A stretch of 64,000 bases of DNA from UBA2334 sp964396895 (GCA_964396895.1 CAYNGJ010000019.1:1-64000), one strand, 5' to 3'. Shown: positions 25,757 through 34,769, counted from the stretch's first letter. Notes: generated by a model not told the origin, from the letters alone. A program made the numbers and translations.

Positions 25757-26883
25757 GACAGGTGCTCGGTCCCTGAAGACATGTCTTGCGTCTTGGCGCG
25801 CTGTGACTGGAGTTTGATTTGCAGCCGCAGGTCGTTGACCGAGTCGGCGTTGCGCAGCGCATCTTCGTAGGTGATGATGTTGCGCTCGTAGGCGTCGAAC
25901 AGTGCCTGATCGAAAGTTTGCATACCCAGGTTGCGGCTCTTCTTCATGATCTCCTTGATTTCGGAGACCTCACCTTTGAAGATGAGGTCGGCGATCAGGG
26001 GGCTGTTGAGCATCACCTCCACCGCGGCATACCGGCCCTTGAAGTCCTGGCGCGGAATCAGCCGCTGCGACACCATGCCGCGCAGGTTCAGTGACAAGTC
26101 CATCAGCAGCTGAGTGCGGCGCTCTTCCGGGAAGAAGTTGATGATGCGATCCAGCGCCTGGTTGGCGCTGTTGGCGTGCAGTGTGGCCATGCACAGGTGA
26201 CCGGTTTCGGCAAAGGCCACGGCGTGTTCCATGGTTTCGCGGTCACGGATTTCGCCCATCAGGATCACGTCGGGGGCTTGGCGCAGCGTGTTTTTGAGGG
26301 CGGCTTCCCAGCTGTCGGTGTCCAGACCGATTTCGCGCTGCGTCACCACACAGTTCTTGTGCGCGTGCACAAATTCCACCGGGTCTTCCACGGTGATGAT
26401 GTGGCCGTAAGAGTTTTCGTTGCGCCAGTCCACCATGGCGGCGAGGCTGGTGGACTTGCCCGATCCAGTGGCCCCCACCACGATGCACAGCCCGCGCTTG
26501 GACATGGCAATGTCCTTGAGCACGGCGGGCAGCGACAGGGTGTCGATGGTGGGCAGCACGGTGGGGATCACCCGCATGACCATGCCCACCTTGCCTTGTT
26601 GCACAAATGCGTTCACCCGGAAGCGGCCAATGGTCGCGGGGGCAATGGCGAAATTGCATTCCTTGGTGCGCTCGAACTCGGCGGCCTGCTTGTCGCTCAT
26701 GACCGAGCGCGCCAGGGTGAGGGTGTGGCTGGGGGTCAGCGGTTGGGGGCTGACTTTGGTGACCTTGCCGTCCACCTTGATGGCCGGGGGAAACTCGGCC
26801 GTGATGAACAGGTCGCTGCCGCCTCTGCTCACGAGCAGACGCAGCAGGTCGTTGATGAATTTGGTGGCCTGATCGCGTTCCAT
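25747..26883 (-). CDS. pilU: Type IV pilus retraction ATPase PilU
   Basis: A 378-residue hexameric ATPase of the PilT/PilU group, an accessory retraction motor in twitching motility. Walker A is GATGSGKST (about 140), the Asp-box region EDPVEFVHAHKN, and Walker B DVILMGEIRD. The C-terminal motif SPLIADLI replaces the AIRNLI of PilT, which marks it as PilU. It ends pilT - cNMP-binding gene - pilU, with 14 bases to the middle gene. Its last codon and stop lie in the tail of a repeat. Confidence 0.95.
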   Translation of the reverse strand: MERDQATKFINDLLRLLVSRGGSDLFITAEFPPAIKVDGKVTKVSPQPLTPSHTLTLARSVMSDKQAAEFERTKECNFAIAPATIGRFRVNAFVQQGKVGMVMRVIPTVLPTIDTLSLPAVLKDIAMSKRGLCIVVGATGSGKSTSLAAMVDWRNENSYGHIITVEDPVEFVHAHKNCVVTQREIGLDTDSWEAALKNTLRQAPDVILMGEIRDRETMEHAVAFAETGHLCMATLHANSANQALDRIINFFPEERRTQLLMDLSLNLRGMVSQRLIPRQDFKGRYAAVEVMLNSPLIADLIFKGEVSEIKEIMKKSRNLGMQTFDQALFDAYERNIITYEDALRNADSVNDLRLQIKLQSQRAKTQDMSSGTEHLSIV

Positions 26884-26897
26884 GGTCGGCGTCCTGG

Positions 26898-27539
26898 TCA
26901 GGTCTTGCGGCCGCCGAGGCGGGCGCTCACCACACGCAGGCGCAAGGACAGCTTGCGGGCCAGCAGGGCAATCAGGGTGGCGGCGATCTGGGGCTCACCG
27001 GCAATCATGTGGTCCAGGCTTTCGGCGGTGATGACCGCTATCTGGCATTCCGAGCGGGTCACGCAGGTGGAAAAGCGCACCCCCCCGTCCAGCAACGACA
27101 TTTCGCCCAGCATTTCCCCCTGTGACACGTTGGCCAGCACCAGCACCTCACCCCATTCCTGTTTGCGCACCACCGAAATGGCGCCCTTGAGCAGCACAAG
27201 GAGGTAGTCGCCGTGTTCGTCCTGCTGGATGATTTCTTGCTCGCCCGGCACGCTGGCGAACTGGATGTAGGGCGCCATGCGCTCCACCGACTGCCCCCCC
27301 AGGGAGGACATCATGGGGTCCAGCAGCCACAGCTTGCGCAACTGTGTCATGCCCTTTTTCTCGTCCATGGGCTCGGCCTTGACTTGACGAGCCCTGGCCG
27401 ACCAGCCTGTGGCCTGGGGCAGCGCCGCCGCTTCTGCAGGGTCAAGCGCAAAAAAGCGGGATTCGCCTTCTTCGTGCGGCAAGCCTTCCTCGCCGGTGTT
27501 TTTCAGCAGCCCGAAGAAGCGGTTCTTGGTGGTTTTCAT
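26898..27539 (-). CDS. Cyclic-nucleotide-binding domain protein between pilT and pilU
   Basis: A 213-residue protein with a disordered, charged N-terminus of about 75 residues and one cNMP-binding domain (about 80-195). The phosphate-binding cassette GEMSLLDGGVRFSTC keeps the Glu and Arg that contact cyclic nucleotide. There is no helix-turn-helix after it, so it is not a Crp-type regulator. It lies between pilT and pilU in one operon (24 and 14 bases to the neighbours), so it probably senses cAMP or cGMP and modulates pilus retraction or localisation. This function is inferred from position. Confidence 0.87.
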   Translation of the reverse strand: MKTTKNRFFGLLKNTGEEGLPHEEGESRFFALDPAEAAALPQATGWSARARQVKAEPMDEKKGMTQLRKLWLLDPMMSSLGGQSVERMAPYIQFASVPGEQEIIQQDEHGDYLLVLLKGAISVVRKQEWGEVLVLANVSQGEMLGEMSLLDGGVRFSTCVTRSECQIAVITAESLDHMIAGEPQIAATLIALLARKLSLRLRVVSARLGGRKT

Positions 27540-27563
27540 GTATTTTTTCTCCCTGTGTGTGCG

Positions 27564-28607
27564 TCAACCGGGGAAGTTGTCGGGGATTTTGGCCTTGCCC
27601 CTGGCTTCTGCCGAGCTGATGACGTTGCGCCGGACCAGGTCGGTCAGGTTTTGGTCCAGTGTCTGCATGCCCACGCTGTTGCCGGTCTGGATGGATGAGT
27701 ACATCTGTGCCACCTTGGCCTCGCGGATGAGGTTGCGGATGGCGGGGGTGCCCAGCATGATTTCGTGGGCCGCCACACGGCCCTGGCCGTCTTTGGTCTT
27801 GCACAGTGTCTGGGAAATGACGGCTTGCAGCGACTCCGACAGCATGGCGCGCACCATTTCTTTTTCTTCGGCGGGGAACACGTCAATGATGCGGTCAATG
27901 GTTTTGGCCGCGCTGCTGGTGTGCAGTGTGCCAAACACCAGGTGGCCGGTTTCGGCTGCGGTCATGGCCAGGCGGATGGTTTCCAAGTCGCGCATCTCGC
28001 CCACCAGGATGCAGTCGGGGTCTTCCCGCAGGGCAGAGCGCAGGGCGTTGGCAAAACTCAGGGTGTGCGGTCCGACCTCACGCTGGTTGACCAGGCACTT
28101 CTTCGATTCGTGCACAAACTCAATGGGGTCTTCCACTGTGAGCACGTGTCCGTATTCGGTTTCGTTCAGGTGGTTGACCATGGCCGCCAGGGTGGTGGAC
28201 TTGCCCGAACCCGTGGGCCCGGTCACCAGCACCAGACCCCGGGGTTTGAGGGCCAGATCGGCAAAAATTTTGGGACAGTTGAGTTGCTCCAGCGTCAGGA
28301 TCTTGCTGGGGATGGTCCGAAACACCGCGCCCGCGCCCCGCTGCTGGTTGAAGGCATTGACCCGGAACCGTGCCAGCCCCTCGATTTCGAAGGAGAAATC
28401 CACCTCCAGGAACTCTTCATAATGCTTGCGCTGGGTGTCGTTCATGATGTCGTACACCATGGCGTGGACCTGCTTGTGGTCCAGCGCATCGACGTTGATG
28501 CGGCGCACATCGCCATGCACCCGAATCATGGGCGGCAGCCCGGCCGACAAGTGAAGGTCTGACGCCTTGTTTTTGACGCTGAATGCCAGCAGTTGGGTGA
28601 TGTCCAT
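27564..28607 (-). CDS. pilT: Type IV pilus twitching motility ATPase PilT
   Basis: A 347-residue hexameric ATPase that depolymerises the pilin fibre and drives retraction. Motifs in order: Walker A GPTGSGKST (about 131), the Asp box TVEDPIEFVHESKK, Walker B DCILVGEMRD, the His box GHLVFGTLHTSS, and AIRNLIRE (about 290), the PilT signature. ATG 28607 is preceded by AGGAAA; an in-frame upstream ATG lacks support. It is divergent from yggS, a conserved arrangement, and leads the pilT-cNMP-pilU operon. Confidence 0.97.
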   Translation of the reverse strand: MDITQLLAFSVKNKASDLHLSAGLPPMIRVHGDVRRINVDALDHKQVHAMVYDIMNDTQRKHYEEFLEVDFSFEIEGLARFRVNAFNQQRGAGAVFRTIPSKILTLEQLNCPKIFADLALKPRGLVLVTGPTGSGKSTTLAAMVNHLNETEYGHVLTVEDPIEFVHESKKCLVNQREVGPHTLSFANALRSALREDPDCILVGEMRDLETIRLAMTAAETGHLVFGTLHTSSAAKTIDRIIDVFPAEEKEMVRAMLSESLQAVISQTLCKTKDGQGRVAAHEIMLGTPAIRNLIREAKVAQMYSSIQTGNSVGMQTLDQNLTDLVRRNVISSAEARGKAKIPDNFPG

Positions 28608-28677
28608 CCCGGTTTCCTCATTGACGGTGTGAGACCAGGGCCAACGCGCGCAAGGTGGCCCGAATTCGAGATTCATT

Positions 28678-29382
28678 ATGACGACGATTGACACCAACCT
28701 CCAGCAACTTCAGCAGCGCATCGCCCGCGCCTGTGCCACCACCCAACGCCCCGCGGACAGCGTGCAGCTGCTGGCCGTTTCCAAAACCTGCACGGCCGAT
28801 GCGGTGGCCCAGGCCGTGGCCGCCGGCCAACGCCAGTTTGGTGAGAACTACATCCAAGAAGGGGTGGAAAAAATCCAGGCGCTGGCCAGCCACCCGCTGC
28901 GCGCGGCCCTGGTGTGGCACTGCATTGGGCCGGTGCAGGGCAACAAAACCCGCCTGGTGGCCGAGCACTTCGATTGGGTGCAAACGGTGGACCGCCTCAA
29001 AATCGCCCAACGCCTGAGTGAGCAGCGCCCCGCACACCTGCCCCCGTTGCAGGTGTGCCTGCAGGTCAACCTGGATGGGGGCGCCAACAAGTCGGGCCTG
29101 GCCCCCGCCGACGTGCGTGCGCTGGCGCAGGCCGTGGCCGCGTTGCCGGGGCTGCGCTTGCGCGGGCTGATGTGCATTCCCGAGCCGACCTCAGATTTTG
29201 ACGGGCAAAAGGCGCTGTTCACCAGCGCCAGGGCACTGTTTGACTCGCTGAAAGACTGCTCCCCGCAATGGGACACGCTGTCCATGGGCATGAGCGACGA
29301 CTTGGAGGCGGCCATTGCCGCTGGCAGCACCCTGGTACGGGTGGGGCGTGCGGTGTTCGGCGAACGCCCACCCAAGCCCTGA
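28678..29382 (+). CDS. yggS: YggS family pyridoxal 5'-phosphate homeostasis protein
   Basis: A 234-residue PLP-binding protein that keeps free PLP and amino-acid pools in balance; it has no known catalytic reaction. The PLP lysine is K36 in LLAVSKT. FGENYIQE, HCIGPVQGNKTR, SMGMSDDLEAAI and LVRVGRAVFG are conserved. It is divergent from pilT with 70 bases between starts, the common location of this family in Gram-negative bacteria. Confidence 0.96.
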   Translation: MTTIDTNLQQLQQRIARACATTQRPADSVQLLAVSKTCTADAVAQAVAAGQRQFGENYIQEGVEKIQALASHPLRAALVWHCIGPVQGNKTRLVAEHFDWVQTVDRLKIAQRLSEQRPAHLPPLQVCLQVNLDGGANKSGLAPADVRALAQAVAALPGLRLRGLMCIPEPTSDFDGQKALFTSARALFDSLKDCSPQWDTLSMGMSDDLEAAIAAGSTLVRVGRAVFGERPPKP

Positions 29383-29436
29383 CGCCCTGTGCCACCCGCG
29401 TGGCGGGGGCGGTGGGTGCCCCGTGCCCAATCTGCG

Positions 29437-30009
29437 TCACTTGCCTTTGGTCATGGGGCCTGGCATGGGCTTGATGTTGCCGCAGTTGCTGGAGAGCCAT
29501 TTGCCGCCACCGCTCATGGTCATGGTTTCGGGCTTGCCTTGGTGGGTGGTGTGGATTTTCATGTCCATGGTGTAGGCCGTGTCACCGGTGAAGGTGTAGG
29601 TGCCCTCACCCGTGGTGGGTGGGTTGGTGCACACGAACTTCACCTTCATGCTGCTGCCCGTGCGTGAGCTGATGGTGGTCTGGCAATCACCCTCTTGTTG
29701 GCTGGGCATTTCGTTGCGGGCCGCCATGTCCGGGGTGATGCAGAGTTTCAGCGCCATGCCGCCACCCGCGCTGGCCGTGGGCAGGGTGACGCCTTGTTTG
29801 GCCATCATCTCTTCCATCATTTTCCGCTGGTCAGGCGGCATGGCCGCCATTTGCTTCTGGGCCTGCGCCATGGCCGCATCCATTTGCGCGTTGCCCCCCA
29901 CCTTGTGGCTGATTTCCCATAACCCGGGCTTGGTGCTTTGGGCCTGGGCGGTGGACGCGAAAAGCGCCAAGGCAAATGTGACAACTGACAAGCAGCAACT
30001 GTGACTCAT
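29437..30009 (-). CDS. DUF3617 family periplasmic protein
   Basis: A 190-residue secreted protein with a signal peptide ending AQA near residue 24. The mature protein opens with STKPGLWEISHKVGG, the conserved start of DUF3617, and has a methionine- and glutamine-rich helical segment near 45-75. Four cysteines in the second half may form disulphides. The function of the family is unknown. ATG 30009 is preceded by AGGAG. Confidence 0.85.
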   Translation of the reverse strand: MSHSCCLSVVTFALALFASTAQAQSTKPGLWEISHKVGGNAQMDAAMAQAQKQMAAMPPDQRKMMEEMMAKQGVTLPTASAGGGMALKLCITPDMAARNEMPSQQEGDCQTTISSRTGSSMKVKFVCTNPPTTGEGTYTFTGDTAYTMDMKIHTTHQGKPETMTMSGGGKWLSSNCGNIKPMPGPMTKGK

Positions 30010-30068
30010 GAAGGACTCCTTGAAGGTTTTCAGATCTGGCGCAGGGACTTTCCGACAGACCGATTGAG

Positions 30069-30464
30069 TCACAGAAACGCCCCGAAATCCAATGCAATGG
30101 GATTGCCCACAACGTAGCCGCTGGATGTGTTCGAGAGTGGTGGCGGCGCATGATCGGAGGTCAGCAGCAGGCCGCTGCCAATTCCCAGTGCCGTTAGGGA
30201 ACCATCGTAGAAAGACACGGATGGACTCAGCGATGGGGCAGGCGGATTGTTCAGCAACGCTTGGTGGGCTGCCGGGTCCTTGATAAGGGCCTGAATCTGT
30301 GCCGGGATCAGACCATCAAAGGGTGATCTGTCGCTGGAGGCCATTCCATAGTGAAGCTGACCGGATCCGGTAACGACGGTCAGGCCAGGTTGGGTTGGCA
30401 GGAGCGCACCAATGACATCGATGGCATTTTGGCGTGTAGGATCAAAGGGGGTGAACGTCGGCAT
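30069..30464 (-). CDS. Hypothetical protein, probably truncated surface-protein remnant
   Basis: A 131-residue ORF with no signal peptide. The segment ALGIGSGLLLTSDHAPPPLS resembles the start of choice-of-anchor L domains, which normally continue for another 100 or more residues. Here the reading frame stops at 30069 soon after GNPIALDFGAFL. This suggests a decayed or truncated surface-protein gene, possibly part of the same locus as the RTX gene upstream. The domain match is made by eye and is weak. Confidence 0.5.
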   Translation of the reverse strand: MPTFTPFDPTRQNAIDVIGALLPTQPGLTVVTGSGQLHYGMASSDRSPFDGLIPAQIQALIKDPAAHQALLNNPPAPSLSPSVSFYDGSLTALGIGSGLLLTSDHAPPPLSNTSSGYVVGNPIALDFGAFL

Positions 30465-30567
30465 TCAGTGGGCTCCCTGGTGGTCAATCATTGACTGTTG
30501 TGACATGTTATATATCAGCCACCCATTTCCTCGCAACCGCATTTGATTGACGCAAGCCCTCCGCGCT

Positions 30568-30605
30568 GTGGCAAGGGGGTGCGCGTGCACGCACCCCCTT
30601 GCCAC
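30568..30605. terminator. Strong hairpin downstream of the RTX gene
   Basis: A perfect 16-base-pair stem (GTGGCAAGGGGGTGCG and its complement) with a six-base loop. It is 36 bases past the stop of the RTX gene on the minus strand and before the 131-residue ORF. No T run follows on the minus strand. It probably ends or protects the RTX transcript. Confidence 0.7.
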
Positions 30606-30640
30606 CATGTCCATGAGACGGGCAGGGCATACCTCTGCCT

Positions 30641-32278
30641 TCAGACAGGCGTGTAGACCAGGCCCGACTGCGCCAATCCCACTAAGTCAACGCTGACCTT
30701 GTTGGCGTCCAACTGAGCGGCTGCGGCCAACATCGCCGCCTGGGTGTATGTGCCCGCTGTGATCAGCCCCGAGAGCGTGTCAACCAGCGTTGTGTCGGTG
30801 TCGCTGCCCAAGATGTTGCGCAGCAGCAGTTTGGCAAAGCTGGTGTTGTCTGCACCGCCAGCCAGACTGCTGACAATGCCGTTGGCAACCGCCAGGTCGG
30901 CCAAGCCGGACAGGGTCATGCCTCCATCGACCAAGCCCACCACCGTGCCCACCAAGGCCTTGTTTTGCAAGGCGGTCCGGCCAGCCAAAGCACCCAACAG
31001 CAGCGCGGTGGTGCCCGCAGAACCATCGGTGTCGAACGCCACACGTTCGTCACGGAAAGCCAGTCTTTCAATGTTGACAAGAGTGTCCGTGCCTTCCGCC
31101 GTGGATGTCACAGTGAGGCCTGTGCTGGTCTTGGTCACGGTGTACGCCGTGCGTGAGTTGATGTATTGCGCGGTGTCCCTGCCTGCACCACCGTCAATCA
31201 CATCATCACCCGCATCGCCACGGAACCAGTTGTTCATTGCGTCGCCTGTCAAGGTGTCGGCAAAAGCCGACCCGCGCACGCCTTCGAAGCTGGTGAACGT
31301 GTCGTTGCCGGCCGCGCCTGTGGCGGTGCCAAGAGCCAAGTTGACGATTACGTTGCCGCTGGAGTTGTGGTACAGCAGCCAATCGAAGCCAGCACCACCG
31401 TCCATGTTGTCGTCGCCATTGCGCCCCTCAACCAAATTGCTATTGGCATCGCCCACAATAGTGTCGTTGTACGCGGAGCCACGTACCTCAGTGATGTTGG
31501 CCAGGGAGTCTGTGCCGCCCCAACCATCCTGCGCAATACCTGTTGACAGGTTCACTGAGACGGCAGCAGGTGAGGTGTCATAACTTGCTCGGTTTTGCCC
31601 ACCTTTGCCGTCGATGGTGTCATTGCCCGCTCGTCCTTCGAACGATTCGTACAAGGTGGCATCCGCACTACCGGTCAAGATGTCATCATGGTTAGATCCA
31701 AAAACTTCTTCGATGCTGATCAGTGTGTCGGTACCGCCGAAGCCGTCCGATGCCGTGCCGTTGCCAAGGCCGCCCAAGGTGACAACTACCCCGGTGGGGC
31801 TGGTGTCGTAGTAGGCGCGGTCATATCCGGTGCCACCGTTGATGGTGTCGTTTCCCGCCAGACCACGAAAGCCCTCAAAGCCATCGGTGGCACTGCTCCC
31901 GTTGGCTGGATTGCCACCCGTCAGGATGTCATCCAATCGGCTGCCTGTGATGATTTCGATACTGATCAGTGTGTCGGTATCGCCCCAGTTGTCAGTCGCG
32001 GTACCTGCCTGGAGGTTGACATTGACACCGCTGCCGGTGGGTTGTTTGGTGCCACCATCGTTGTCGGTACTGCTATAGGTCACGGCATCAAAGCCTGCAC
32101 CGCCGTTCAGTGTGTCATTGCCCGAGCCGCCTGAGAGCAAATCATTGCCATCGCTGCCGTTCAATGCGTCATTGCCAGCCAGTCCGTTGAGGGTGTCATT
32201 GCCCGCCAACCCGTCAATGACGTCGTCGGTAGCACTGCCGGTCAGTGTGTCGTTACCTGTAGTTCCAGTGATGTTCAT
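30641..32278 (-). CDS. RTX-repeat calcium-binding protein, probable type I secretion substrate
   Basis: A 545-residue protein with no signal peptide. It starts directly with RTX nonapeptides (GNDTL, GLAGNDTLNG, GGSGNDTL). Residues about 50-410 form five modules of about 65-90 residues, each with GGAGFD-like calcium loops, a strand such as AYYDTSP, and a GTDTLISIE block. The C-terminal 130 residues are alanine- and leucine-rich and resemble a DUF4214-type region near type I secretion signals. No enzyme domain and no type I secretion genes are visible in the window. Base composition is lower in G+C than the neighbours. Confidence 0.87.
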   Translation of the reverse strand: MNITGTTGNDTLTGSATDDVIDGLAGNDTLNGLAGNDALNGSDGNDLLSGGSGNDTLNGGAGFDAVTYSSTDNDGGTKQPTGSGVNVNLQAGTATDNWGDTDTLISIEIITGSRLDDILTGGNPANGSSATDGFEGFRGLAGNDTINGGTGYDRAYYDTSPTGVVVTLGGLGNGTASDGFGGTDTLISIEEVFGSNHDDILTGSADATLYESFEGRAGNDTIDGKGGQNRASYDTSPAAVSVNLSTGIAQDGWGGTDSLANITEVRGSAYNDTIVGDANSNLVEGRNGDDNMDGGAGFDWLLYHNSSGNVIVNLALGTATGAAGNDTFTSFEGVRGSAFADTLTGDAMNNWFRGDAGDDVIDGGAGRDTAQYINSRTAYTVTKTSTGLTVTSTAEGTDTLVNIERLAFRDERVAFDTDGSAGTTALLLGALAGRTALQNKALVGTVVGLVDGGMTLSGLADLAVANGIVSSLAGGADNTSFAKLLLRNILGSDTDTTLVDTLSGLITAGTYTQAAMLAAAAQLDANKVSVDLVGLAQSGLVYTPV

Positions 32279-32481
32279 GAAGTTCTCCCTTGGGTTGGTT
32301 GGTTTCGGAATCGACAGCCTATGAGAACCTCAGTCGATTGCACATCCCCCAAAAGGGTGATGTCGGCATAAACGCCACTCCGCATAGACCCTGAGTGTCT
32401 GCCGGCATGCGGGTGCTTATGCTGTTGAGCCAACGGCTGCCTGCGGTGGGCAGCCGGGTTGTGTTTTCACAGGGGGGGGTT

Positions 32482-32850
32482 ATGCGCAATTGGGTCTCGG
32501 GGGTGTTGATGGTGCCGGTGCTGGCGGTGGCGCAGGCGGGTTTTCCGACGGAGTTTCCGGAAGGGGCGGCGGTGCTGGCGCCCTCTGAACTCCAAAAGCG
32601 GCTCACCGGGCAGGTGGTCAACATGACCTACGCCAATGGCACCAAAGTGAGGGTGGAATACAAAGACACTTACGCTTACCTCAATACGGGCAATGCCCAA
32701 GACTCGGGCAAATGGCGCACAGAAGGTTCTCAGGTCTGTATTGATTGGGCCAGGTTCACGGCGGTGTGCTTTGAAGTTCGAGACGTGAAAGGGACTCTGT
32801 ATGCCAAGCGGACGGCCAATGGAGAAATCGTCGCCATGCCGCTGCAGTAG
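32482..32850 (+). CDS. Small secreted protein of unknown function
   Basis: A 122-residue protein. The start at 32482 gives a clean signal peptide ending AQA near residue 18, preceded by a purine-rich stretch. The mature part has repeated beta-strand patterns (NGTKVRVEYKDTYAYLNTGN, then SGKWRTEGSQVCIDW and FTAVCFEV), with two cysteines placed as in DUF995-like secreted proteins, a weak match. It lies opposite the RTX gene, divergently, with 203 bases between starts. Confidence 0.65.
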   Translation: MRNWVSGVLMVPVLAVAQAGFPTEFPEGAAVLAPSELQKRLTGQVVNMTYANGTKVRVEYKDTYAYLNTGNAQDSGKWRTEGSQVCIDWARFTAVCFEVRDVKGTLYAKRTANGEIVAMPLQ

Positions 32851-32969
32851 CCGTTGAACTGTTGAAGGGGTGAGGTGGTGGGCACTGCCAAAGGGCAATG
32901 CCCAATGGTCTGTCTTGACGGGATGGGCGGGCTGAACAAATGCCTGCGCAAGACAGCCGCTTCCGGCTC

Positions 32970-34145
32970 TCAGACCACGGCGGCGCCCAGTGACATCACC
33001 AACCGCGTCAGGCTGGCCTTTTGGGTGACGCGGGTTTTGCTGTAAATCGCCTTGACGTGGGTGGGCAGGGTTTCTTCAGTCACCTTGGCATTCAGCGCGG
33101 CATCGCGGTAGGACATGCCTTGGGCCAGAGACAGGGCAATGCGTGACTCCGCCGGTGTCAGCCCCAATTGCTTTTGCAGTTGGGCGGGTGGCGGCAGGTT
33201 CACCTGGTCTGGGTCAGTCACAAACACAATGAAATGCGCCCCTTCGTGGGTTTGTATGGGGTCGGTTTGCTCCAAGGGGCAGCACTGAAGGGTGTAGGTT
33301 GATGCGGTGCTCTGGCGTTTGACTTGAAACGTCTCGCCAAAAGCACCCCTGTCAGTGATGGGCAGGCGGGCGATTTGGGTCATCCAGTCGGTGGCCGTCT
33401 GGACGGGCGCACTCTGGGTGGACATGGCCCTCAGTTGCCCGTTTGCGTCAACTGACAGCCCGTCGTGGCGGTTGAGTGCCCGTTGGCCTGCTGCGTTGGT
33501 GAACATCACGCGCAACTGCTGGTCCAGCAACATCACGCCCACCGTCAATCGGTCCAGCGCGGCACGCAGAGACTGCTCCTGGTGCCTGGCCAAGTTGAGC
33601 CTGTGCATCATCCCCAGCGCCCTTGATAAATGGGGCAACAGCAGCGTCAGCCATTCCTTGTCGCCGAGGCCGAAAGGACCGGCACTTTGGTCTCTGTAAA
33701 TGGACGTGATGGTGGCGGGCAGCCCTGGCTCGCCCTCAAAAATGATGCCGGCGCACACATGCTCCACGTCGTGGGCACTCAAAAACTCGCGGTAGTACAC
33801 CGAGGCATGCAGCTCGGCGGTGGGCAGCATGTCTTGGTCGGTGATGACGTTGCCGGTTCTAGCCAACCCCCGTTGCTGCGCACCCTGCGTCCAAACATCG
33901 AGGGCGATGTATTTGCTGGCCCACAGGGCTATGTAGGCATCGTCCATTTGCCACGGAAAAATGAAGCCACCCTCTTGGGGTGCTGCCAGGGGGGTGAACA
34001 GCAGTGCCCGCGTGCCACCCATTGAACGGCCCACACTGGCGACAGCATCGCCCCAGACTGCGGGGTTGGCGCTGGCGGCATAGATGCGGTGCACGAGTTC
34101 ACTGAACTCGGCTAGGCGGTTACCGGGGAGAGTGGTGGTGTGCAT
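32970..34145 (-). CDS. LuxR-type helix-turn-helix transcriptional regulator
   Basis: A 391-residue regulator. The C-terminal LuxR DNA-binding domain (about 325-385) contains LTPAESRIALSLAQGMSYRD followed by a recognition helix (TEETLPTHVKAIYSKTRV). The middle region (about 205-310) looks PAS-like, and the N-terminal 180 residues may sense a ligand. ATG 34145 is preferred over an in-frame codon 14 residues upstream. No autoinducer-binding signature is seen. It is not in an operon; the RTX gene and the small secreted gene are the nearest candidates for control. Confidence 0.82.
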   Translation of the reverse strand: MHTTTLPGNRLAEFSELVHRIYAASANPAVWGDAVASVGRSMGGTRALLFTPLAAPQEGGFIFPWQMDDAYIALWASKYIALDVWTQGAQQRGLARTGNVITDQDMLPTAELHASVYYREFLSAHDVEHVCAGIIFEGEPGLPATITSIYRDQSAGPFGLGDKEWLTLLLPHLSRALGMMHRLNLARHQEQSLRAALDRLTVGVMLLDQQLRVMFTNAAGQRALNRHDGLSVDANGQLRAMSTQSAPVQTATDWMTQIARLPITDRGAFGETFQVKRQSTASTYTLQCCPLEQTDPIQTHEGAHFIVFVTDPDQVNLPPPAQLQKQLGLTPAESRIALSLAQGMSYRDAALNAKVTEETLPTHVKAIYSKTRVTQKASLTRLVMSLGAAVV

Positions 34146-34244
34146 GGGGTTGTGGGCGGGCTGATGTGCCGAGTGTCGGAGGCGCACCTGACAAATGGCA
34201 TTCGGTGTTTACCCGGGTGTTGCTTCCAGCCACCACGTGTCCCA

Positions 34245-34715
34245 CTAAAGCGGCAAGCACGAACTGTTTTTCACCTCTTCCATGACCGCGTAGGTGCGGG
34301 TTTCGCGCACACCGGGCAGTTGCCACAGCACGCTGCCTGCAAAGTCGCGGTAGGCGGCCATGTCGGCCATGCGGGTTTTGAGCAAATAGTCAAACCCGCC
34401 CGCCACCATGTGGCATTCCATGATGGCCTCGTGCACCTGCACGGCGGCCTTGAACTGGTCAAACACATGGGGCGTGGTGCGGTCCAGCAGCACCTCGATG
34501 AACACCATCATGCCCCGCCCCAGCTTGAGCGGGTTGAGGCGTGCCTCGTAACCCAGGATGTAGCCCTCGCGCGTCAGGCGCTGGGTGCGCGCCAGCACGG
34601 CGGTGGGCGACAGCGCCACCACCTCGGCCAGCCGCTGGTTGGGCAGGCGGCCATCGGCTTGCAGGGCGGCCAGAATTTTGAGGTCGATGCGGTCCAGGTG
34701 TTCATGGGGGGTCAT
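34245..34715 (-). CDS. Lrp/AsnC family regulator, putative activator of putA
   Basis: A 156-residue regulator with an N-terminal helix-turn-helix (DRIDLKILAALQADGRLPNQ, then LAEVVALSPTAVLARTQRL) and a C-terminal RAM effector domain. Lrp-type PutR/BkdR proteins activate proline catabolism in response to amino acids. It is divergent from putA and shares the palindrome at 34747-34769, so proline-dependent control of putA is the natural reading. The PutA here lacks a DNA-binding domain, so it cannot repress itself, which supports this regulator as the controller. Confidence 0.88.
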   Translation of the reverse strand: MTPHEHLDRIDLKILAALQADGRLPNQRLAEVVALSPTAVLARTQRLTREGYILGYEARLNPLKLGRGMMVFIEVLLDRTTPHVFDQFKAAVQVHEAIMECHMVAGGFDYLLKTRMADMAAYRDFAGSVLWQLPGVRETRTYAVMEEVKNSSCLPL

Positions 34716-34746
34716 GGCGTGAATTATTCACTGTCCAGGTGCCTGT

Positions 34747-34769
34747 CAATGGTGAAAAATTCACCATTG
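34747..34769. promoter_or_regulatory. Palindromic operator between the Lrp-type regulator and putA
   Basis: A perfect inverted repeat with ten-base arms, CAATGGTGAA and TTCACCATTG, around a three-base centre AAA. A partial second half-site (TTCACTG) lies at 34727-34733. It is 31 bases from the regulator start and 46 bases from the putA start. A+T-rich centres and this arm length fit Lrp/AsnC sites. The binding protein is inferred from context. Confidence 0.72.

Noticed and set aside
30568..30605. The strong hairpin as an insertion-sequence end or CRISPR-like repeat
   Set aside because: Only one copy is present, with no transposase or spacer array nearby; a transcript-end structure explains it better.
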